Shown here: positions 31,701-40,064 of the stretch, one piece after another | Layout of the letters: each line of letters starts with the position of its first letter | Position numbering within the stretch: the stretch's first letter is position 1 | Assembly: GCA_002633005.1 (NCBI GenBank) | Contig: NMRA01000470.1 | Span: 209,274-273,273 of the forward strand | Source of the DNA: Phoronis australis | Lineage: Eukaryota > Phoronida > Phoronidae | Length of the DNA: 64,000 nt | Direction of reading: 5' to 3' | Position numbers and translations under genes: made by a program | The notes under the pieces: model-generated | Database searches by the model: none | Told to the model about the DNA's origin: nothing | Seen by the model: the letters and a program-made list of their open reading frames with translations, nothing else

Positions 31701-34700
31701 CCAGGTCAAGAAATACGTCTAACATTGTCCGGGAAGTGTTGTTAGACTTTGTTGTCTGGTCTTGGAGCATTGTTCTTTTTTATGACCGCACTTTATGAGA
31801 AATGCGTAAATTTCCGACCCAAATAATCAGTTTCAAAAGTCACTTTCAGCATTTTGTTGTATACTTGATTCTTCTCAGTATATACTAAGTAAACACCGAT
31901 ACGTCTAGATCCCGGATGTCGAAAGGGAACAACCATTTCCGAATGACGAGACAAATGTTCACGGCACTTATGGAAACGATATACGCAGAACTGTTAGGTC
32001 GTATGTATTGGCGGGGACAGATTTCTTGTTCACCTATATCCTCCAATGAATACCAATTTTCGTGAATAATTTTATTCTTCAATGTACATGTAGCAAGGCG
32101 CTTGCGAATTTGAGTTTTTCTATAAAATGCCTTGCAGTTGGGTCAATATCCAGTGCTTAATTAATATGGTCGAGTCCATATAATTGCTATAAACCACCTG
32201 TTTGAATTCATGCAGACATCCGGTACATGAACAATTATTTTGCCGAATTGATTACCAGTAATTGACAAAATGATTAAAAAAAAATTGTTCTCTGTTCATC
32301 ATCTTTAAAGGACTTTTTATTGTGACTATGCACGATCACTCCGGAAATGCAAGCATTTGCGGTGCATTCATAACACAGACGTTTACAAGCCGCGCGAAAC
32401 CAAGGTTTGGTTTGAGTGAAATTCGTCTGAAAAAAGTCGGCCTTGATAAAATTGGTAAAACTTGCCAATGAAAAGCTTATTTTTTCCCAAACGCAAGTAC
32501 ATATGTCATGGACGGGTGTTGATGGGAGTTTTTTTTTTCAATATTATGTGTGTTGTTGTTGTTGCTGCTGTTTTTTTTTTGTTGTTGTTGTTGTTGTTGT
32601 CGTCGTCGTCCTCGTCGTCGTCGTTGTAATCCACATAGCTCGTGACGCACTCCGGGTAAAATAGATTACGATAAAATGTGTTTTTCGGCCGTAGTCCTTT
32701 TAAGCTGATTCTAGTGTTGTCCGGGAGAACGCGCCAAACTCAGAATTAGGGAATTTATTTGCATGTACATGTATATCGATAGATCTATGGACGATGATTG
32801 GTCCACCATAGTTTGTGTCGTGCTATATTCATTCATTGTACACGCGTCTTGTGATGAACGTTGGTTCGAGCTCTGAAACTTTATTTTTGGTCGGCAGAAG
32901 CATTCTACCACTGAAATCGTCTGGCATATAATAGTTGTCACACGTGGAGTGTTGTGGAACACATGGCATTGTGGTTTCAACTGGTTACCTGATGGGTTGA
33001 ACTGGCTCAACTCTGAGGTCTGGGCGCGTCTAGCACCGTTAAAGGAGTATGCCACCCGATTTAATTAGTGTTTTTACCGTCTAAATCGGTCTATATCCAC
33101 ATCGCATCTTATATGGTCGACCTCACCTTACCGAGAGGTGTCGCGTTAACCTGTGAGGAAGGTGAGAAACGACGCAGCGACGTCAGTGGTTCGTCTGCAA
33201 AGTGAATGCCGGTATATTGCGGTGCATCTTTCCCGTTTGTCCGAACTATGAAGCTGCGAAGAAAGCGGGTATATCGTTTTTTCGATTTCTTCGAGAACCC
33301 GAAATGCTTAGAAAGTGTCTCGCAGTAGGGAAGAATGACAGGTACGCCGTTAATAGCAAGTATGAGGCCATGAAACATCTGTGGTCGGCATTTCGTCGAC
33401 AGTGATTTCTCTGACGAATTCCGACTTACCAAAAACTCTCCATACATTCCGTTGCCTGTGCATGTTCATGGCGCCTGTCTACTATTTCTTGATCAGTGTA
33501 TTCCGGTTCGAACTGATAGCCTGTGAAACCTAACGATCCGACCCGTGAAGTCTTCGTCGGATGAGCTCTTGACTAAGTCGGGATTGGCTCCGGGCGAGTT
33601 GCCATGTAGACGTTTATTATTCTGCGTTCTGTTTCAAACATCTGCGTTTTGTTTCAAAATAAATTATTCTCATTATAACCAATGCTTATATAAAACTTAA
33701 ACAAAGTCTGTGTCGTTAGATACAATTTGTAATGAATTTGCAGTATTCGTGAGTGCAAAGGCTGAGAAGCCAGCAATGAATAAACCACTGCGTTACCGGC
33801 TTTTGATGCCAGCAATACAGGTGATTGACCGGTCACCGAGGCTGTGTGAGCGCATGCTAATTCAGTGTTTGTTGAAAGAAAGCTCTTGTGAAAAATTTCT
33901 CGATTTTATATGCTACTGCCACATGTTAGGGGAATCTTTATTTAGAAATACAAATACATTATTCAAATTATTGTTACTGTACAGCCTTTGCCTTGACGGT
34001 CTGTGGAAGGGGAACCCGACTTCGCGGCCCCCGACAAGCAAGTACATTTTCAGTTTCGTGGCTAGTTCACATAAATAATTACGTGCACATTATTTCTTTG
34101 GCTCACTATTATAGTCTTTTCGTTACTAGAGGTTTGGTTTCCAACTCAAGCTGGTTTATGTTCGTGCCAGTCCCGGCGGCCGTGACGGGCCTGATCGGGG
34201 TTCCGAGCCACTGGCTGGGATAACGAGTCAGTCCGGCCGCGACGGGCATGATCGAGTTCCGAGCCAAAAAATAACAAATCTAAACCACACAGATCTAGGT
34301 TCTCCTGTCTGTATTTCACGGAAGAATACTTCAAATTTATCTCCGAACAGACGCCAAACTCCTGCTAAGGACCTTGGTAAATTGGCCTGCCGAATTTTGT
34401 AGGCTACCGTGTGTCCAAATACCAATAAATTCGTAACAGCGAAATAAAACAACACGTTTTTATAAGAACTCGGTGTATTTTTAAGAGTTTTACATCAAAG
34501 TTTGATGATTTATTGGTGTTAAACGATGAATTCAACCGATGAGCTGACACCAGTAACCCGTGTTGTGAACTGCTAAACAGACTGCGTGTGAAACCAATGA
34601 CGTCAGGTAACGCAACCGAACGTGTCGGTTTCGAGTAGAATCACTCGATCTAAATTGATACAAATAGGTTGTTTTTTGGGTGACATTCTCCTTTAACCCA

Positions 34701-36849
34701 CCACTGACAGTGTTCATTCATGATACATGGAGTTTTATGTTGAATATTTTGCAACCAATTGTATGCAGTTACTTCTAGAGTTGATCTAGCTCAAGTTTGG
34801 GACCCCAGTATTTTTATCTGACCCCCAACAAAGACATCCCATCTAAGAAATAGGATTGATTTATTCCATTAGATTATTGTGCAATTGGTTTTAACTGGTT
34901 TCCTGGTGGGTTGATCTAGTCCCACTCTGAGATGTGGGCATGTCTGGCGGCGTTAACCCACAACTGGATTTGTCTGGCAGTGTTCTCTCTTTATACATGG
35001 CGTTGAATATTTTACAACCGATTTGATGCGGTAACCTCTTCGGTTGATCTAGGTCAATTTTGGGACACCCAGTATTTTTGTCGCAGGGGCACCCTGCCAG
35101 TGAAATTGTCTGTCATATAACTGCTGCGCCACGTGGAGTGCTTTCAACCAGTTACCTCAGTAGTGGGTTGGGCGTGTCTGCCGAGAATTTGGGCGTGTCT
35201 GGCGAGGATAATCCACTACTGAATTTTTGCCAGTCTTCACCCGTGACACATTGGTCTATGCTGAATAATTTGTAACCACTTTCTTGCGATCACCTCTTGG
35301 GTTGATCCAGCTCAATTTTTAGTCGCTTGGCTGATGTTCTCCACCACTGAAATTGTCTGGCAGTGGATAATTTTGATTCAGTGAATTTAGTAGTAAGTTT
35401 AGCAAAATGTATTTTTAAGTGGTTACCAGAAAAGTTGATCTAGCTCAATTTTTGAGTGCCATTCTCATGACCCTCCTGACCACGCCAACCAGAGCGAACC
35501 TGCCAGATGGCCATTTCCTAACATTGGGATACCCATGGATCATTCCCAAAAATCTCTGGGATCCCAGTCTAGTTACTCACCCCGCAACGTGTCATAGAAA
35601 ACTGGCAGATGAAAAAGCTTCCAAAACTTCCGAAACTCGCATGCTTCATGTCAGTTGCAGATGACCTTGCATTTTTTGCTAACATGTTAAGAAATTTTTA
35701 GACCAATTTCATTGTCGCATACATTTACAAAAGAAATATTTACATGAGAAATGCTGTCCTGAGAAACGTTGACACGTTCTTGGAGGTCTAACATTGCCGT
35801 GCTGTTGATTTGATTGAACATTCCCTGCAATATAAAAAGAAAAAAGTTTCTACTTTATAATGCACTCAGGCTCATAGCCACATCATTAGGTATGCAATCA
35901 GGGACGTAGGCTGGTACCCGTGGCAGGAATAGACGGAGTGTACTCCTAAAGCACCCAGAGTACCAGCACAATATAAGAATGCGCACGCGCATACTAGAAA
36001 TCAATGTAGAGTCAGTCCACTACCAACATAGCGTGTGATTCTGTTAATGTTAAGCATACTTTTTTGAGATTCGTTTACCTCCGGACCTACTTGTACAGTT
36101 CCCAAGTGGGTACATAAACCTGAACGGAAGCTGTAGCTGCGGGAATTCTTACCACGCGTAGACCTACATTCGGAAGATGGCATTTTTGACTGAGACCAAA
36201 ATATGCCTGGGCTTGTGATGCCTTTTATAGTTTTGAATGAATTTCTTTGGTCTGAAGAAGTAACGAACTGTTAGTTTTTCCCAAATTCTGAGATCAGTTT
36301 TAAACTTAGTCGGTGGCGAATAAGAGCAGACCACTTTTATAACGGTATGTGGCAAAAATCGTAACTTTTTTACAGAAAGCACGGTGTTAATGCCGCTTTA
36401 ATACAAATGAAACGACAAGACTTTTCGCGGTAACATATTCAAAAATATTTATGCATGTATACACTGTGAGACGTTTCGCTGTGATTCTTACTAGTTGAAC
36501 TTCGTTTGTGAGGTGATGTTTGTTTAATCATATATTGGTTGCATACTCACTGTTAAGGTTTGGCTGAAGTTCAGCGAAATGTATCACAGTGTACATGTAT
36601 ATTTATATATAATATCGAAATACGAATGTTATCGTAAAAAGTTTTGGATTTCATTTACATTTATCATGTTGATATGCATTTTTTTCTTACCATTACAATC
36701 CAAACCACTATGAGAACACCCGATTTGCTTACTCGGTACCATAGCGGCAATGGGTTTGTTTCCTGCACGCTTTGTTCTTTGTCGTCTGCAAGAGTTTCGT
36801 CGTCCTCTGCCAGTTCTGCATTCCTTGAAGATAAGTCTTCGGTGACCAT
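24715..36849 (-). CDS. MFSD4/SLC60-type sugar transporter, four exons
   Basis: Four minus-strand exons join in frame: 36849-36691, 35824-35729, 27590-27380 and 25781-24715, giving about 510 residues, the usual MFSD4 length. Splice sites seen: donor ATG|GTAAGA, acceptor ATATTGCAG, donor TTT|GTAAAT, acceptor TTAACAG, donor ACG|GTAAGG, acceptor TATTTTCAG. Exon 1 has an acidic N-terminus and starts TM1. Exon 2 carries STAMLDLQERVNVS, the TLLDL-like signature. Exon 3 has GKAVGSIFGGILMDKL (MFS loop 2-3). Exon 4 holds INNAGNAMQIRMW (spanning the junction) and the last eight membrane segments, with a loop bearing several N-glycosylation sites. Family members (sodium-dependent glucose transporter 1-like) move sugars across membranes. 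The start context ACCATGG is strong. Introns are 866, 8138 and 1601 bases, and the middle one is full of mobile DNA. Confidence 0.9.
25782..27379 (-). other. transporter intron 3
   Basis: Starts GTAAGG and ends TATTTTCAG. It contains three CCAAT-type words (ATTGG on the plus strand) between about 26093 and 26168, and a 15-bp inverted repeat built around ATTGG/CCAAT at 27258-27318. No other gene is seen inside. Confidence 0.75.
27380..27590 (-). CDS. transporter exon 3
   Basis: 211 bases, phase 0 at the start and phase 1 at the end, matching both neighbours. It encodes SLAVMNVGKAVGSIFGG, the rest of the 2-3 loop, TM3 and TM4 (LGLSFAIQGLMHGLINN). An alternative acceptor ten bases further in (TCTCTTGCAG at 27581) would put a stop codon in frame when joined to exon 2, so the acceptor at 27592-27591 is preferred. 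Confidence 0.85.
27886..28671 (-). mobile_element. decayed Gypsy-type LTR retrotransposon
   Basis: Read on the minus strand: a 380-bp 5' LTR (28671-28292), beginning TGTTAGAGACC, containing TTAATAAAGC and ending GTGACA; then a primer-binding-like ATTGGCGAGCAACCC; then a gag-like frame from about 28198 (VDLRQFVEKQKAKARDME, then a charged helix) with an in-frame stop near 28108. After about 200 bases the sequence passes directly into a partial second LTR (27952-27886) at a shared GTACCGAAAGCTAT word. That junction indicates an internal deletion that removed pol. It lies in the same direction as the host gene, inside intron 2. Confidence 0.72.
28292..28671 (-). repeat. long terminal repeat of the Gypsy relic
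   Basis: 380 bp, TG...CA ends on the minus strand, with an internal AATAAA signal about 90 bases before the LTR end. No target duplication could be checked because the other end is truncated. Confidence 0.7.
28975..29330 (+). repeat. C-run and possible retroposon 3' tail
   Basis: A C-run lies at 28987-29000. From about 29100 to 29325 an AT-rich stretch ends ttcaataaatatatatcaca and then gtaaaaaaaag, resembling the 3' end of a polyadenylated retroposon on the plus strand. The family is not identified. Confidence 0.35.
29500..30010 (+). repeat. diverged block of the 250-266 bp tandem repeat
   Basis: gatctattgatgctcactat (29696) recurs in altered form as ggtctttcgatgctcagtgt (29945), a spacing of about 250. 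Words such as gttgaaaacgttcaactttt followed by gggaga resemble the gttgatctagctcaattttg ggac core of the clearer copies at 34.7-35.5 kb. This seems to be an older block of the same family. Confidence 0.45.
30585..30856. repeat. inverted repeat pair, about 72-bp arms
   Basis: 30585-30658 (caatctcctttcttcaggca ... aaacaaacaaattaaaac) is the reverse complement, at high identity, of 30776-30856 (gttttaattttgtttgtttg ... agaagaaaggagattg). The spacer is about 118 bases. It looks like the termini of a small palindromic element or a fold-back duplication; no target duplication was recognised. Confidence 0.7.
31213..31640 (-). repeat. inverted block of the 266-bp repeat family (left arm)
   Basis: This block is the reverse complement of about 35575-35125 at roughly 80-85% identity. 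Shared stretches include cccgatgttaggaaatgg, aatggcactcaaaa, ttgagctagatcaacttttc and gtgaccgcaagaaagtggtt. It forms the left arm of a large inverted repeat whose arms lie about 3.5 kb apart within transporter intron 2. Confidence 0.75.
32550..32628 (+). repeat. (TTG)n/(TCG)n trinucleotide repeat
   Basis: tgttgttgttgttgctgctg, a T-run, then more ttg and cgt/tcg units. A compound microsatellite. The open frame over it is an artefact. Confidence 0.9.
32860..33038 (+). repeat. 266-bp tandem repeat, part left of the TTAA insertion
   Basis: Carries the gtctggcatataatagttg, cacgtggagtg and actggttacctgatgggttg words of the repeat unit. The array resumes at 34697, immediately after the transposon's TTAA, with cccaccactgacagtgttc. 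The transposon therefore inserted into the array. Confidence 0.75.
33215..33440 (+). pseudogene. decayed THAP domain in copy 2
   Basis: The frame reads CIFPVCPNYEAAKKAGISFF then RF, then MLRKCLAVGKN. The usual Trp after MLRK is Cys here, and the C-terminal RHFVDSDF part lies in a different frame after a stop at about 33401. It shows the C-x4-C and FRF pattern of THAP domains and aligns with 19990-20205 of copy 1. It is non-functional. Confidence 0.75.
33420..33615 (-). pseudogene. N-terminal remnant of the ballast-protein exon in copy 2
   Basis: On the minus strand the segments SSSDEDFTGR and GFTGYQFEPEYTDQEI appear in two frames, matching the start of the copy 1 exon (SSDEDFTG, YQFELEFTDQEI). 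A stop and a frameshift are present, and the cysteine-rich part is deleted. Its presence in both copies means the coding sequence was already inside the element before the two insertions diverged. Confidence 0.7.
34697..35640 (+). repeat. 266-bp tandem repeat array (right arm)
   Basis: About three units. ggttgatctag followed by ctcaattttggga recurs with spacing of 244-270, together with ccactgaaattgtctgg and catgtctggcggcgttaacc. With the TTAA element removed, the array starting at 32860 totals about 3.6 units. Its distal part (35125-35575) is the inverted partner of 31213-31640. Confidence 0.8.
35729..35824 (-). CDS. transporter exon 2
   Basis: 96 bases (32 codons) between acceptor TTTTTATATTGCAG and donor TTT|GTAAAT. 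It encodes QINSTAMLDLQERVNVSQDS, which aligns with the first luminal loop signature of MFSD4 proteins (GPTLLDL followed by a short helix). The frame is open and phase 0 on both sides, matching exons 1 and 3. Confidence 0.85.
36691..36849 (-). CDS. transporter exon 1 (start codon)
   Basis: 53 codons from ATG at 36849 (context ATTACCATGG) to donor GTAATG|GTAAGA. It holds an acidic cytosolic stretch (AELAEDDETLADDKEQ) then the start of TM1 (GVLIVVWIVM). A CCAAT box (ATTGG on the plus strand at about 36925) lies about 75 bases upstream. Confidence 0.85.
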
Positions 36850-37124
36850 GGTAATTGTGCACTTCGCGTCTACGGTTTTGCTGGCAGGAGCAAATGTTAC
36901 TGGTTGATATAGTGCTAAGTTTGATATTGGTTGCTATCACTTTGCATCATAAGATAATACCGACATTGGGGGTATGCTAAGTATACTTAGTGGTAGATAA
37001 GAATACGTATCTCTGAGTCGGGGGCTTCATTCACTTGTGAATGCAATCTTATCAAATTACCGGGGATACTCAACTGTACAATAATATTGTATTTTTGACA
37101 CGATGCAACGCGACCAGTCAAATT
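36850..37124 (-). promoter_or_regulatory. probable promoter region of the transporter gene
   Basis: This is the sequence just upstream of the start codon. A CCAAT box at about 36925 on the coding strand is the only recognisable element; no TATA box is obvious. The extent of the 5'UTR is unknown. Confidence 0.4.
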
Positions 37125-37247
37125 TTGAGTGTTTCAACCGAGGCTCAAAAATTATTGAATGCTTCAACTGAAGCTCAAAAAACTATTGAGTGCTTCAACC
37201 GTTGATTAAAAAACTATTGAGTGCTTCAACTGTGTCTCAAAAAACTG
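37125..37247 (+). repeat. 31-bp tandem repeat, four copies
   Basis: Units starting at 37125, 37155, 37186 and 37217 follow the pattern ttgagtgcttcaaccg then ..gctcaaaaaacta, with scattered changes. Each unit itself contains an inverted pair (ttgag...ctcaa). It sits about 275 bases upstream of the transporter start codon. Confidence 0.85.
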
Positions 37248-37259
37248 AAACCTAAGTGT

Positions 37260-39670
37260 GCCAGTCAAACGTTAATACAGTTTGGATCCTGATATCCTAG
37301 TCATACTGTCAATCACATTTCCCGTTCAATTCATTCATAATACGTCTTTTAGGACTTTTTGAAAAATCTTCGAGTTTGCTCACGTCATAATAATTCTGTT
37401 ATCCATTTCTCTGATTGGCTGATATTTCACTGTGCGCACTTAAGTGTTCCCCCAAGCTTTCAAACACGAAAAAAGTCAGGCGGAACCTGTCTTCTTTAAT
37501 ACATAACACATGTTTGTAATAATAAACCCCTAGCTCAAACGTAACCGCTTTGTTAATCTTGATATAGCTTGAGCGAATTCAGAATTCCAAGATTATTCTG
37601 GTATTCTAAGTTCACACACAACATCTCAACCTACCTACCTACCAAAATAAGCAATCACTTAAAGTAGACCAGTTTCGGAATGTGACCTACTTGATTTGAC
37701 ACAGATATTACATACTGTGAAATATTCATAGGGTCGTGTGACAATACGTGCTGCCAAATGATCAGAGTGTGTACTCTCGTTTGTGTGACAAGCAAAACAA
37801 ACTTTATGCACCCAGTCAGTCAGTGCTGTAAAAACGTTCAAGCGTTCATCTGAAATACAAGGTAAGAATGATATGATTGGTTAAAAAGTGTAAGCCAATC
37901 AAAAGAGGCCAAGAGGATTACTGAATTGAAAGAGTGCAAAAATGGTCGGATTGTGTGAAATAAGTGGTGAGCGGCCATACCCGAGGTGTTCCATGTATTC
38001 TTCTACATGGACTTAATGCTCGAGAAAAAATATTTCTAGTGCCTTAAAATTCTACCAGAAAAGACGAACTCACATTTGTCAGGAAATTCCACGCACCCAN
38101 CCCCCCCCCCCGCCTCCCCGTTGAATGAATACTGTTGGAAACTTCCTTGAAAAAGTCACTCTCCGCAATGTACTTATTTACTTTTTTAATGAAATAAAAG
38201 TGAATAAACAACCCTATGGATTGCAGTGTTTTCACACGTTAGCCTTCCTAGAACATGGCATCCTTTTGTAGAGATCTGTTGCAAACAAGGACCCCTTCGT
38301 AGCTAAACTGGCCGTGAAAACTCACCCATCTGACCTGTGCGTCTACCGGAGAGTACTTTCATACAAGAGTTAGGTCAGGAGTGTGACTTTTTGTGACCAG
38401 TTTCCTAACAAAAGGCTACTTTTTCGACAAAATTTCTTAAAAAGAATTACCTTTGAGATTTCGAAACTCTAAAAAGGGGTTCGTTTCTTTTTAACTGCGT
38501 CAAACTCTACTGACGGTTTTGGGGATATTTGTATGTCTAAAACTTTTGTTACAAAGACGTACTTGTTTTAATATGGCGTGTCTTCTACGATTAACTTTTT
38601 AAAACGGATGGAAAATCCAACATTTAATAATTTCCACGAAAGGGTTAGCTTTTTGGAAACTCGTTGGAATAGACCTCTTTTGATTCCAGTCCGACTCTAA
38701 ATGGGTGAGTATCTTAATTTCCCAGCTGTACCCCCGTCAAAAATATAGTCGAATACACCCGAGTGTACTTCAAGAAACGGAGTAACGGCTAAACTCCGGG
38801 TGTGATCACGCACTTAGCTTGAAGTACATGGCAATATCTCACGGAGATTTCCATATCTAGGGTGTCGCAAACTGGTGGGAGGAGCAAGTACAATTTCCGA
38901 GTGAAAAACTTGTTTGCATAACTCTTATTTACGGCATCCGGTGGCGTTCCAGGGTTTGTCGGCAGAGGGCGGGCCCCCAATCCCAACTCTGGTCCTAAAT
39001 CCGCCTTTGCGTCCCTGAATCTACTTGAACACATGCAGTTTCATAAACGGGTATACGAAACGAATCTGATTTGAATGGAAAGGCACGCAAACTATTAAAA
39101 TGGTGCCACTGACATGCGTATATATGAATGGACATATTCTCCACTACAGCTGAACATGCACTTGTCAAGTACAGATTTCAGCATTCGAATGAATGATTGT
39201 GTGTGACTATAGGCTATAACATTTAACTTGTGATTTTTTGAGAACTGGTATCTTTGTCATGAACTTTGTGTTAACTGATTATCTATGGCATCAGGTCATA
39301 GCTGATAACGTTGAATACTGTTTTAACTAGTCATAAAAACTATACCATAGCGGCGAAAACTGATGACGAAACATCACTGAATACCTATAACAGGAGAAGC
39401 TTTGTATTTTTGATGCGGTCGGATGCAGTTAGACTATAAATCAAAGCCATCTTTGAAATCCATTGTTTTGTTTCTTGTTTAGGTTCTTGTTTTGGGCAAG
39501 AACTAATTTGACTTTTTGCAAAAACAAGACATGTTTGTTTGCTATTTCTATTAAAGGGATGCGGTGAGAAGTACTTGTTTAAGGGAATGAAACAGTGAAT
39601 TCTGTACATTATTCCAACTTCACCCACCAATCACTTTAATTGCCCAATTTAGCAGGACACGCTAGTAACT
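37260..39670. other. non-coding tract
   Basis: No gene is supported. There is a C-run with one ambiguous base at 38100-38112, and a ggcggattta-type repeat end near 38955-39010 (cctaaatccgcctttgcgtc). The rest has no recognisable structure. Confidence 0.4.
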
Positions 39671-39673
39671 ATT

Positions 39674-40057
39674 ATCTACAGGCCATTTTGAAAACTACAT
39701 TTGTTAAGTTCCGTAAAATAGCTGGGATGCGTTCCGTACGCGCAAGATACTCGCGAGTAAAGCTAGTGTGATCCCATGATTCACTTGTAATACAAGGGAA
39801 TATTTCGCATAGACTTGCGTGATTTCGTTTTCCGATGAGTTTCTCGCGTCTACTAGCGCACCTCAGGGCTGCGTTCGGCATCCACAAGAAACTCACAAAA
39901 ACGCAAGCTCAAGCAAGTCTTTGCAAAATGTACCCGTGCATTACAAGATGCGCGATCATTATTAACTTTATTCGCAAGTATCTTGCGCCAACGGAATGCA
40001 CCCCAAGTCATTTACGGAACTTAACAAATGTAGTTTTCAAAATAGCCAATAGATAAC
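39674..40057. mobile_element. palindromic MITE/foldback element, about 170-bp arms
   Basis: The left arm (about 39674-39850) and right arm (about 39880-40057) are reverse complements at roughly 75-80%. They meet at a short 30-base centre. The outer ends are ttatcta...tagataa. Both strands can encode closely similar short peptides ending LRNLTNVVFK, which is a by-product of the palindrome. No transposase is seen; the target duplication is unclear. Confidence 0.8.
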
Positions 40058-40064
40058 ACTACAA

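Larger units (their letters stand above)
33043..34692. mobile_element. TTAA-flanked THAP transposon, copy 2 (internally deleted)
   Basis: Termini AGGAGTATGCCACCC and GGGTGACATTCTCCT are inverted, each bordered by TTAA (33039-33042 and 34693-34696). At 1650 bp it is about half of copy 1. The left 0.6 kb and right 0.9 kb match copy 1, while the middle, including the cysteine-rich part of the ballast exon, is missing. It still has a THAP coding stretch (33215-33410) and the N-terminal part of the ballast exon (about 33420-33615). It interrupts the 266-bp tandem array within transporter intron 2. Confidence 0.85.
27591..35728 (-). other. transporter intron 2 (8.1 kb, mobile-element rich)
   Basis: The intron hosts a Gypsy-type LTR relic (27886-28671), a possible retroposon tail (about 29100-29330), two blocks of about 250-266 bp tandem repeats with a long inverted relation, and the second THAP/TTAA element (33043-34692). 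No host exon was found inside, and flanking exons join in frame without one. Confidence 0.75.

Noticed and set aside
36001-36183. Extra transporter exon at 36.0-36.2 kb (minus)
   Set aside because: Exons 1 and 2 already join in frame with good splice sites on either side of it. This frame lacks transporter features.
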